Positions 10,930 through 21,113 of a DNA stretch of 64,000 nt are shown one piece after another (position 1 is the first letter of the stretch; every line of letters starts with the position of its first letter). The stretch is taken from the NCBI GenBank assembly GCA_963942565.1, contig OZ012699.1, positions 28,035,121-28,099,120 on the forward strand. Direction: 5' to 3'. The notes under the pieces were generated by a model. It was given only the letters and a program-made list of their open reading frames with translations. It was not told where the DNA came from and ran no database searches. This DNA is from Maea johnstoni. Taxonomy: Eukaryota > Annelida > Polychaeta > Spionida > Magelonidae. The translations under genes and the position numbers were made by a program.

Positions 10930-12561
10930 GGGAAGCAAACTGTTGGCGAGCGGACGGAGTGGTAGCGGACAGAAGACAATTCTCATCTAGAGATCCTTCC
11001 TGATCTACCAGACTAACCAGAGGGTATCGGACTGTAGGGGAGCGGACAGAAGACATTTCTCATCTAGATATCCTTCATGAACTACCAGACTAACCAGAGG
11101 GTAGCAGACTGTAGGGGAGCAGACAGAGTGGTAGCGGACAGAAGAAAATTCTTATCTAGAGATCCTTCCTGAACTACCAGACTAACCAGAGGGTAGCGGA
11201 CTGTAGGGGAGCAGACAGAGTGGTAGCGGACAGAAGACAATTCTCATCTAGAGATCCTTCCTGGACTACCAGACTAACCAGAGGGTAACGGACTGTAGGG
11301 GAGCGGACAGAGTGGTAGCGGACAGAAGACAATTCTCATCTAGAGATCCTTCCTGAACTACCAGACTAACCAGAGGGTAGCGGACTGTAGGGGAGCAGAC
11401 AGAGTGGTAGCGGACAGAAGACAATTCTCATCTAGAGATCCTTCCTGAACTACCAGACTAACCAGAGGGTAACGGACTGTAGGGGAGCGGACAGAGTGGT
11501 AGCAGACAGAAGAAAATTCTCATCTAGAGATCCTTCCTGAACTACCAGACTAACCAGAGGGTAGCGGACTGTAGGGGAGCAGACAGAGTGGTAGCGGACA
11601 GAAGACAATTCTCATCTAGAGATCCTTCCTGAACTACCAGACTAACCAGAGGGTAGTGGACTGTAGGGGAGCAGACAGAGTGGTAGCGGACAGAAGACAA
11701 TTCTCATCTAGAGATCCTTCCTGGACTACCAGACTAACCAGAGGGTAACAGACTGTAGGGGAGCAGACAGAGTGGTAGCGGACAGAAGACAATTCTCATC
11801 TAGAGATCCTTCCTGAACTACCAGACTGACCAGAGGGTAGCGGACTGTAGGGGAGCGGACAGAGTGGTAGCAGACAGAAGACAATTCTCATCTAGAGATC
11901 CTTCTTGAACTACCAGACTAACCAGAGGGTAGCGGACTGTAGGGGAGCAGACAGAGTGGTAGCGGACAGAAGACAATTCTCATCTAGAGATCCTTCCTGA
12001 ACTACCAGACTAACCAGAGGGTAGCGGACTGTAGGGGAGCGGACAGAGTGGTAGCAGACAGAAGACAATTCTCATCTAGAGATCCTTCTTGAACTACCAG
12101 ACTAACCAGAGGGTAGCGGACTGTAGGGGAGCAGACAGAGTGGTAGCGGACAGAAGACAATTCTCATCTAGAGATCCTTCCTGAACTACCAGACTAACCA
12201 GAGGGTAGCGGACTGTAGGGGAGCGGACAGAATGGTAGCAGACAGAAGACAATTCTCATCTAGAGATCCTTCTTGAACTACCAGACTAACCAGAGGGTAG
12301 CGGACTGTAGGGGAGCAGACAGAGTGGTAGCGGACAGAAGACAATTCTCATCTAGAGATCCTTCCTGAACTACCAGACTAACCAGAGGGTAGCGGACTGT
12401 AGGGGAGCAGACAGGGTGGTAACAGACAGAAGACAATTCTCATTTAGAGATCCTTCCTGAACTACCAGACTAACCAGAGGGTAGCGGACTGTAGGGGAGC
12501 AGAGAGAGTGGTAGCGGACAGAAAACAATTCTCATCTAGAGATCCTTCCAGAACTACCAGT
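10930..12561 (+). repeat. 92-bp minisatellite, about 18 copies
   Basis: The unit contains GTAGCGGACTGTAGGGGAGC, GACAATTCTCATCTAGAG and ATCCTTCCTGAACTACCAG. Copies are highly alike, with occasional single changes and one shortened unit near 11040. A two-unit alternation (GCGGAC versus GCAGAC) suggests some expansion by 184-bp steps. The same unit is present once at 4440-4550 and about seven times, inverted, at 44550-45205, always at the same place within the zinc-finger repeat unit. Confidence 0.95.
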
Positions 12562-12601
12562 TGCCTGAGCTGGCTGATATCTATAAAATGATTCAGACAA
12601 G

Positions 12602-12903
12602 CAGAGTCTTGGCCAGGAATTAGAAACTGGGTGCCCAAAATTGGCAATTTTGAGGCATCCAAATTTATAAGGGGGACCAAAATATACTCAGATTTCAACC
12701 ATAAACATGTATACATTTATCAAAATAAGGCATGATATCCTTATACAATGTCATGGGAACTATATGGAGATGGAAAAGTTCAAATATATGCATGAGATTG
12801 ACATTTTAAGAAATTCCTCACTAAATTGGGTGTCCTGAGGGGTGCTTTTTAAGGGTTTGGGTGTCCAAAAAGACACCCAGATGCCCTGCTGGCTAAAACC
12901 ATG
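12602..12903. mobile_element. hAT-type MITE (302 bp)
   Basis: It is flanked by the 8-bp duplication CAGACAAG at 12594-12601 and 12904-12911. The ends CAGAGTCTTGGCCAG and (reversed) CATGGTTTTAGCCAG match at about ten of fifteen positions. The inverted unit C at 44509-44545 retains the uninterrupted sequence with one such copy, confirming insertion. An 8-bp duplication with CAG-type ends fits hAT. There is no transposase. Confidence 0.75.
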
Positions 12904-13002
12904 CAGACAAGGCAGGCAGTTTTGGAGTATAATCACCAGGATAAACTCCACTTAGTATAATCTAGGCCAACTATCCTATCCAGGTAGGTGCCAATTATAT
13001 AT

Positions 13003-13424
13003 CATTACAGGAAATACGCACACTCAGTGACACTGCCTACCGTCCTGGAGACTACACTTGTGGAGTCCCCAGGACTGTAACAGGCTATGCATCCTGTCAT
13101 TTGCTCTCCGCAGAGAACGCTACCCACCTGGCAGGTACTGGCGTGCAGGTCCTTATCTATATGGGTCAAATGCGGCCAGCTAGTAGCAGTGTAGGCGGGA
13201 GTATTGACGCAAGATTAGACAGCCATACAGATTTCCACTTGCAGCAGTAAATTGAGTATAAAAGTGGTTTTAATGGAAATGACTACAAAAAAGTTGTATA
13301 TTTAGGTTAGGAAGTATATGATACTTCGGCGTGCAGCTTAATATAGGAGCTTTAGCGTGCTCTTGAGGGTTGAATGTTGTAACTAGTGACTTTAAAAAGT
13401 ACTATGTGACCATTTCCTCTCATG
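13003..13424 (+). mobile_element. About 410-bp interspersed repeat, copy 1
   Basis: It begins CATTACAGGAAAT and ends ATTTCCTCTCATG, imperfect inverted ends. It shares blocks such as GAACGCTACCCACCTGGCAG and TCCTTATCTATATGGGTCAA with copies at 15795-16189 and 55523-55934 and, inverted and diverged, at 26183-26565. It behaves as a non-autonomous DNA element: one copy has an empty site near 37400. The family is not identified. Confidence 0.7.
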
Positions 13425-13827
13425 ATAGGCATTAAGATAGGACAGGTATCTTCCCAATCATAATGACTACATAATAGCATAATTCATTATTCATAGTTTA
13501 GCCAGAATACCTAAGGCCTAAAAAAATTGTTTAGGGTAACCCTACCTACCCTAATTCAGCCCTGCGACCCTAATTTTTTATGGGAACTCAAGAACCAGAG
13601 CCAACAAGTACTATTTCGTTTTGAAAGCTATCATTAATAACTATTTAGTTCGAGTTGATTTTCAACTTTGACATGCACACAATACATGAATAATACATGT
13701 AAAAACAACATATAAACCTTAAAATATGAATCATTTTTCTGGCAAGGACAAATAAAATTATCAAAGAAAAATATATACTCTACCTACATGTACATGAACC
13801 TTTTTTGTGGGGGGGGGGGGGGAGGCA
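13425..13827. other. Unit B spacer, no gene
   Basis: The GGCATTAAGATAGGACAGG block near 13430 matches 5190-5215 of unit A. The rest is AT-rich with a G run at 13809-13822. No gene is seen. Confidence 0.4.
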
Positions 13828-15794
13828 TTCCCAGCAAACATCACGGTATTGGCCCGGTACTGGCTTTATACCGGCTTGTACCGTATACAGTTTAACGGTA
13901 TCGGGCCGGTACCGGTACTGTACCGTTTGGTACAGTCAGTTTTACCAATATTTGCCGGTACTAGCCGATACAAAAGCAGTATCGGGCCGGTACTGGAACC
14001 ATACCGTTTGGTACAGTCAGTTTTACCAATATTTGCTGGCACTAGCCGATACAAAAGCAGTATCGGGCCGGTACCGGTACCGTACCGTTTGGTACAGTCA
14101 GTTTTACCAAATTGCCAGTACTAGCCGACACAAAAACAATACCGCTGTACAGTATTGGGCCGGTACCGGTACTGTACCGTTTGGTACAGTCAGTTTTACC
14201 AATATTTGCTGGCACTAGCCGATACAAAAGCAGTATCGGACTGGTACCGGTACCGTACTGTTTGGTACAGTCAGTTTTACCAAATTGCCGGTACTAGCCA
14301 ATACAAAAACAATACCGCTTTAACGGTTTCGGGCCGGTACCAGTACTGTACCGTTTGGTACAGTCAGTTTTACCAATATTTGCAATGACTAATGATAAAT
14401 AAATAAAGTCAAATATGGTAATTCCATAACTATTTCTTTTGCAATGTAACATCCAGGGTGTGCCAAAACTCTCCTGTACTGGCCGGTATGAAGCCAGTAT
14501 AGGGCCAGCAGCAGTTTTGCTATTTGCCAATAGGTGGCAGGGCCACCTCAATCCCAGCATGACCTGACATAGCATCTCCTGTCACCATTTCCTTTCACCA
14601 TGTGCTTTCAACAGAACGCAGATAGGTCAGCTCTGCATAAAATCTGGATAAGTTTCTTCCAGGGAAAGTTAAAACTTATTGAGTCATGTTCATATCATCA
14701 GTCTTTACACAGCATTAACATGTATTATGTTTCAGAATGTTAATTATCAGCTGGAAATGACAACTGTACACTTCTCAGACATAGAATTCTGCTGTGATCA
14801 TGAGAGATTCCAACAGACTGGTAAGTTATTGTAGTTCTTTTTCTTATCTTTCTTAAGCAATAGATTAGCATAGAATGATTATGGTAAAGTACTCTATAAT
14901 AATTATGTACCTGAAAAGAAAGATTCCATGGGTCAAACTTGTCAGAATGTGATGTTTCTTTGTTCAAAGACTGAAACATGCTCCTCGATAGTTCCTGCAT
15001 ATGCCAAAAGGGGGCAACTTGGTTTATGTGTTTTACCCTATTTCACCCCAGTAATGGATCTGTACTGGGCCAATACTGGAAAACTGTTAATACTGGTAAG
15101 TTATTGTAATTGTTTTTCTAATCTTTCTTAAGCAATATTGCTGGCCCGGTATCGGGCCAGTATTGTTTGTACCAATTTGTTTGTACTGGCCCAGTATCGG
15201 GCCTGTACTGGGCCAATACCGAAAAACTGTTCCAGTATTGGGCCGGTACTGGACTAATACCGGATATGCGGTATTGGTCCAATACAGGGCCAGTACAAAC
15301 AAATCTGTACTGGCCTGGTATCGGCACAGTATTGGGTCTGTACTGGGCCAATATTGTATGCGCGGTATTGGACCAATACTGTGCCAGTACAAACAAATCG
15401 GTACTGGCCTGGTATCGGCACAGTATTGGGTCTGTACTGGGCCAATATTGTATGCGCGGTATTGGACCAATACTGGGCCAGTACAAACAAATCGGTACTG
15501 GCCCTGTATCGGGCCTATTCTGGGCCAATACTGAAAAACTGTTCCAGTATTGGGCCGGTACTGGCCCAATACAGGATATGCGGTATTGGGCCAATACTTG
15601 GCCAGTACAAACAAATTGGTACTGGCCCAGTATCGGCCCAGTATTGGCCCTGTACCAGGCCGATACTGTAAAACAGTAACGGGCCAATACAAATACGGTG
15701 TGCAAAACCGTACCGGGCCAGTACTGGCTTGCGGTATTGGGCCAGTACCGCCAACGGTATTGGGCCAGTATTGGGCCAGTACCGTGATGTTTGC
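13828..15794. mobile_element. Inverted-end element made of GGCC/GTAC minisatellites
   Basis: The left end CAGCAAACATCACGGTATTG and the right end, read in reverse, GGCAAACATCACGGTACTGG form inverted termini. Just inside each end lie arrays of self-complementary GGGCCAGTAC/GGGCCAATAC blocks. The left array (about 13850-14385) has units of about 80-93 bp marked by GTTTGGTACAGTCAGTTTTACC-like sequence. The right array (about 15060-15790) has units of about 92-124 bp marked by GTACAAACAAAT. The centre (14390-15050) is unique and gene-free. All open frames here, up to 240 codons, are translations of the repeats. The right end abuts the next repeat exactly. Confidence 0.7.
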
Positions 15795-16189
15795 CATTAC
15801 AGGATGTGGCCACAGTGGAGTCTTCAGGACGATCGCACACTGGATACAGCCGTGCTTCCTGTCATTCGCACTCCCTAGAGAACGCTACCCACCTGGCAGG
15901 CACTGGCATGCAGGTCCTTATCTATATGGGTCAAATGCAGCCAGCTAGTAGCAGTGTAGGATGGAGTGTTGATGCTAGATGTGACAGCCATACAGATTTC
16001 CACTTGCAGCAGAAAATTGAGTATAAAAGCGGTTTTAATAGAAATGACTACAAGAAAGTGGTATATTTAGTTTAGGAAGTATACGATACTCTGGCGTGTA
16101 GCTTAATATAGGAGTTTTTAGCATGCTCTTGAGGGTTGTAAATTGTAACAAGTGACTTTAAAAATTCGGTGTGACCATATCCTGTCATG
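15795..16189 (+). mobile_element. About 410-bp interspersed repeat, copy 2
   Basis: It begins CATTACAGGATGTGG and ends CATATCCTGTCATG. The reading frame downstream of NATHLAGTG is open in this copy and in copy 3 (55523-55934), but it is interrupted in copy 1 and unrecognisable in the inverted copy. I therefore do not call a gene. Confidence 0.7.
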
Positions 16190-16248
16190 GCTGGGATTAA
16201 ATTTACCCTCAACAAACTACTCATTTCTTTAGGCCTAGGTAAGCTTAA

Positions 16249-17509
16249 AGTGTAAGTTCACCTTCAAAATTAAAAAAGATATGTTGTAGAGCTCAATCTC
16301 ACCTTTCATAGGACACCTTGATTACAATTGTACTCAGAACATAAACTGAGATAATACCCTTTAAAGGTAGCTTTATGGGGGCTGCCATGTTTGCTCAGAG
16401 GGAACCTAATTAGTGATGCTAATTAGATGCGTGTGATGCAGTGCTGTGACATCCTCAGAGGCTCAGTCAGTGAGATATGCCAGCTAAGAGAAGGAGCTTA
16501 GAAGCTAGCTCCAGGTGACAGCTCCAAACCAGAGCACAAAGATGGTGAATTGTCAAGCTTTTGGATGCAAAAATGATTCTAGAAAAGGAGGTTTTCCATA
16601 TATGCCTGTAAATCCACTAAGAATGAGGCACACAAATAGATGTTGTCCCCACGAATGTCTCTGCTTAAATGAATAAAATCCTTTACCTGTTGTAAATGAG
16701 TAATCAAGTTAATAGCTATTATGAATTAGTATTAAAATACCAATATTACAGTACAATTAGTAGGTGGTTTCTTGGCTTTCTGGTTTCATAATTGTAATTC
16801 ATTTGCTTGTGGTTTCCTAACAGTAGCTAGCCTGACTGCAATTTGTAGTAGCTGTGCCCAGAGGATGTGTATTGCAGTTAATCTCCTGGGTATAAAGCTT
16901 AGGATACCAGAGTACATTGAATTCCTTTGAGAATAATGTGTATTGCAGTCAATTCCTTAGAGGCTAACGCTGACAATACACTCACAGCTTACACATTGAA
17001 AACTTTCATCACAAGATTACAGTGTCTGAACATTGTAGGAAATAGTAAATGCCAGTCTATTTTATAAACAGTTAGAATTTCTTGAGCCCTAAAGCTCATC
17101 CATATTAAACCCTTTTACTACAGGTCTCTTTCCCTCATTGCTTTTGCCAAACAGAACCTGGTATAGACAGGTACACACTGAGACACAGTGCCTCTGTTTG
17201 TTGTCTGATACACCACTTTCCTCTTTGCAAATCATATACTTATAAGAGCATGTGCTAGTGTATTCAGTTCTGCAGAGCTCCAGAGATCCAGCCTGCATGT
17301 AGCAGTGTGATGTCACTTCCTGTCTCTGATAAGCTCCAAGATGGTACCTCCATGAACCAGCTGAGGCAGTGAATTTGCTGCATTTTGCAAGATACAAACT
17401 TGAATATCTCAGTCAATTTGCGGAGTACAATTATAATCAACGTGTCCTGAGAAAGGTGACATTGAGCTCTACAACATTTCTTTTTTAATTTTGAAGGTGA
17501 ACTTACACT
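16249..17509 (+). mobile_element. TTAA-flanked DNA transposon remnant (1261 bp)
   Basis: The ends AGTGTAAGTTCACCTTC and its complement form inverted repeats of over 100 bp. They are flanked by TTAA at 16245-16248 and 17510-17513. TTAA duplication is used by the piggyBac and Kolobok superfamilies. The THAP-like reading frame inside (16542-16676) favours Kolobok, a group known to include THAP-domain proteins, but this is inference. The element is non-autonomous: no transposase core is visible. Confidence 0.8.
16542..16676 (+). pseudogene. THAP-like N-terminal fragment inside TTAA element
   Basis: A 44-codon frame starts MVNCQAFGCKNDSRKGGFPY. The opening C-x4-C context and following FP resemble the start of a THAP zinc-binding domain, found in P-element and Kolobok-related proteins. 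A C-x2-H pair follows, but the spacing is much shorter than the usual 35-50 residues and no conserved tryptophan is seen, so the domain is incomplete here. It ends in a stop after 44 codons; continuation by splicing cannot be judged. It is probably the first exon remnant of the parent transposon's protein. Confidence 0.45.
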
Positions 17510-17527
17510 TTAATTGATATTCCTTAA

Positions 17528-19137
17528 AGGGGAACTAAAGGCTCACATACATATTAGCTTATATGAAAGTAATACACTTCAAGAATAGGTTGCTGTCCTC
17601 CTTTTTCTCTTAGTGATCCCATGAGGGGAGAATTTTGTGTATTGCCAGCAGCCTCAGCCAGCCCCTGGTAGCAGCCATGTTTTTCAACTGCTATCAGCTG
17701 TGACTCACATGGGTGGCAGCCCACTTCATGTCCCTTAGCTCTGAGCAATGTATCATAGACTGTAGTGCTCTACACACCAACTCTCTTCGAAAGTTGCATA
17801 ACAACTTGTATGAGTATCAAACAGGTAAATGGTAAAATCATGAGCAGCAATTGGCTGTACAAAAAGACAGGGTGGTAGAGTTATTTTTCATATATTTCCT
17901 GTTGGTAAATTCAGACAAAAACAGTGGCTAGCAGTCACTGAAACTTGTAAATCCACCTGTCTTGAAGTATGCAGTTCTATGTCCAGACCACTTCCCTGAT
18001 GCGTATTGTGTAAGGAATCACAAACTACAGTCAGGATTACTTATAAAAGGAGACTTGGGGGACAGCAAATCATAAGGTTATTTGAAAATTCATGAACATA
18101 GCTCAACATCTGTCATATGCAAATACATTGGACACCTGTGTGACTATGAAGGAAGGGTTGAATAAAAACAATACTAGTATGTACATCACCAATCATCCAG
18201 ATTCTTTTAGTATTTGATTTTACTTGAAGCTAGCTGTTCTACAAATACTAAGGGAAATGATTGATGTTCCAAGTACTGATAGCTATTTCCTGCGTTGACT
18301 AACTTCTGTGTCCTGGGATCTAGATGTGTAATGCCACAAGGTTATAATTAACCCTTTGTTTATCCTTTTCCTTTAAGGAGTTGTTACTTCCTTTTGTAGT
18401 TGCCAAAATGACCTAGATATTAAACAAAACCCAAGTTGTAAGACAACCAACACAATCCTAAAGTCTATTTTCAATTGTACAGATTAATGATGACCATGTT
18501 TAGGTACCTAGAATTGTATGCTAATAAACTTAACTGTTAGCTGTCTCTCTGTGCTTGCTTTGTAGCAGTTGATACAGAAGGGTTGAAAACAAAAACACTG
18601 AATGGCACAGCACCATCCTGTTGAGTAATCCTGACTGCATTTATGATTCCTGGTATAAAACGCATCAGCGAAGTGGTCTGAACATAAAATTACATGCTTC
18701 AGGACAGGGATTCAGTGATGCTATCCACTGTTTTTGTCTGAATTTAACAACAGGAAATATATGAAATATAATTCTACTACCCTGTCTTTTTGTACAGCCA
18801 ATTGCTGCTCATGATTTTACCATTTACCTGTTTGATACTCATACAAGTTGTTATACAACTTTCGAAGAGAGTTGGTGTGTAGAGCACTTACACAGTCTAT
18901 GATACACTGCTCAGAGCTAGGTGACATGAAGTGGGCTGCCACCCATTTGAGTCACAGCTGATAGCAGTTGAAAAACATGGCTGCTACCAGGGGCTGCTAG
19001 GGGCTGGCTGAGGCTGCTGGCAATACACAAAATTCTCCCCTCATGGGATTACTAAGAGAAAAAGGAGGACAGCATCCTATTCTTGAAGTGTATTACTTTC
19101 ATATAAGCTAATATGTATGTGAGCCTTTAGTTCCCCT
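17528..19137. mobile_element. TTAA-flanked long-inverted-repeat element (1610 bp)
   Basis: The ends AGGGGAACTAAAGGCTCAC and complement begin inverted repeats of roughly 480 bp or more. They are flanked by TTAA at 17524-17527 and 19138-19141. The TTAAAGGGGAACTAAAG start resembles the TTAAAGGRR ends known for T2-type MITEs of Xenopus, grouped with piggyBac/Kolobok. Paired mismatches across the arms suggest an older insertion. The centre (about 18010-18660) has no gene. Confidence 0.8.
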
Positions 19138-19141
19138 TTAA

Positions 19142-19769
19142 TAACTGATTCATTTGATCAAGTACCAGTAGATTGCTTGGAAACTAATTGTTGAATTGTA
19201 ATCTTAAAATGCCAATGGTATATACTGATTACTGGGCACAGTGACAGTGTGTACTAGGCCACATGGTGATGGTCTAGCCCTGTGAGTGCGACGATGTCTA
19301 CATCTTATGATCTTATGCTGTTGTTACTAATGACATCATGGGCAGCTATGAACATCCGACTATAGATGGCGCCCATAAACGCTCACGTGAGCTAGGTGAT
19401 GGTCAAGACTGACAAGAACCCCTGAGCAACTCCAACTATGGTTTACGGTCGATATTACTATATTGTGCTTTCAGACAGAATCTATGTCTCTAATTTTATC
19501 TAATGCTATCATAGCCTGTAAATCTTACCACTGAGCTTTAAAACTTCGGAAACTTGGGGTGCGTGAGCAGCAAGAATGGCGGCAAAGGCGTCCAGCTGGA
19601 TCAGATATGGCTAGGGAGAGCAAAGACTCCGAGGCTCCAGCCAATAGAAATACAGTACGAGGCGTTGGTCACTAGACTGGTGGCGGCCCCTACATTACCT
19701 TGAGAGAGTTGTGGAGCAACGCGTCGGATAGTAGAAGGTCTAGTAGTCGTTGGACGTCACATCCACTGT
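19142..19769. other. Unit B spacer with one arm of a foldback repeat
   Basis: The first part continues the unit sequence seen at 5290-5880. The part at 19600-19695 (GGCTCCAGCCAATAGAAATA, then CTAGACTGGTGGCGG) matches each arm of the foldback repeat at 41797-42012, so it is a single-arm relic. No gene is seen. Confidence 0.5.
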
Positions 19770-19799
19770 GACACTGCGCAAATACCCTAAAGGGAACCA

Positions 19800-20120
19800 G
19801 TAAGTTTAGTGGAACCTGTCTGACAGGTTCCAGCACTTGCTGGAACCTTCCTGACAAGGTTCCATGAGACAAAATCAATTCAAATCACTCCGTGGAACCT
19901 TCCTGACAAGGTTCCACGAGAGAAAATCAATTCACCTGACTTGGTGGAACCTTCTTGACAAGGTTCCACCAACTTTGGCTTAACTGGCGGAACCTTCCTG
20001 AGGAGGTTCCACCTCAGAAAATCAATTCACCTGACTCTGTGGAACCTTCGTGACAAGGTTCCACCAATTTTGGTTTAACTGGTGGAACCTTCCTAAGGTT
20101 CCACCTAGCTCATCTGCTTG
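19800..20120. repeat. GGAACC palindrome array, left
   Basis: About six short palindromes of the form TGGAACCTTCCTGACAAGG plus TTCCA are spaced about 50 bp apart. The spacers partly repeat AGAAAATCAATTCACCTGAC. One unit, TGGAACCTGTCTGACAGG followed by TTCCA, is a perfect palindrome. The mate array is at 25790-26012. Confidence 0.85.
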
Positions 20121-20565
20121 TGGAACAAGAATTAATGAACTAATGAATATATATGTTTAAAATCAAGGATATTTTATTCAAAATTACTCAGTAATGCACA
20201 TTTCCATGATCTGTCAGTACTGCATATATAGATATAGATATGCATATATGAATATATACATATGGAACCATTTTCAGACAAACTATTTTTCAAGTAGTAG
20301 ATAAACATTGAATTACTGCTCATATAGAAATGTTTAAACACATATTTTTCAGACAAACCATTTTCGCTAGGGGCTGTTCCATTTAAAAGTGTGGGGGGGG
20401 GAGGAACGGAAGATTTTTATAGGGGTGGGAGGGGCCAAATTTTGAATTATTTTACCCCCCCCTCCCCCCCCCCGAATTTTGAATTTTGGTGGGGATGGGG
20501 GGTGCCGAATTTTGAATTTTTCTCGCCAGCCGCGCCAATTTTTTTAAATTTCGCTAATTTTTTTG

Positions 20566-20775
<210 letters not shown>

Positions 20776-20984
20776 ATTATACCTCACTTGAAGATCGTAA
20801 GCCGTGATTGGCTGACTTAACAGTGAACAATCATCATGTTGCCTGATGCCATCAGTGAGGGCATCATGTTGCCCGTTGCCACTAGCGACACCTAGCGGGG
20901 AATGTGTGAATCACCAGTCATCTGTGACCTTGCTTTGTTTAGATTACAAATGGGGTTTGTTCGGTATAATAAAACAAATATGCC

Positions 20985-21113
20985 ATGCCAGTGTGGGTAA
21001 CATGATGGAATGTTTGCCCTCGGGAGGATGGTTTTCCTTCGGGCTCCGCCCTCGGGAAAACCATCCTCCCTCGGGGAAACATTCCATCATGTTACCCCCA
21101 CTGGCATTAGTGG
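20985..21113. mobile_element. Small hairpin repeat with GTAACATGATGGAATG ends
   Basis: Inverted halves GGTAACATGATGGAATGTTT and complement surround CCCTCGGGAGGATGGTTTTCC-type internal complementarity, making a hairpin of about 130 bp. It is a likely MITE. The bases bordering it, CAGTGTG and CACTG, extend the pairing. Confidence 0.6.

Noticed and set aside
15087-15840. Open frames of 236 and 240 codons rich in YWP and GPV motifs
   Set aside because: They are translations of the GGCC/GTAC minisatellite in several frames on both strands.
19800-20120. CRISPR-like array of short palindromes
   Set aside because: Repeats are themselves whole palindromes with variable length and partly repeated spacers, in a eukaryotic foldback with a mirrored array. 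There are no cas genes.
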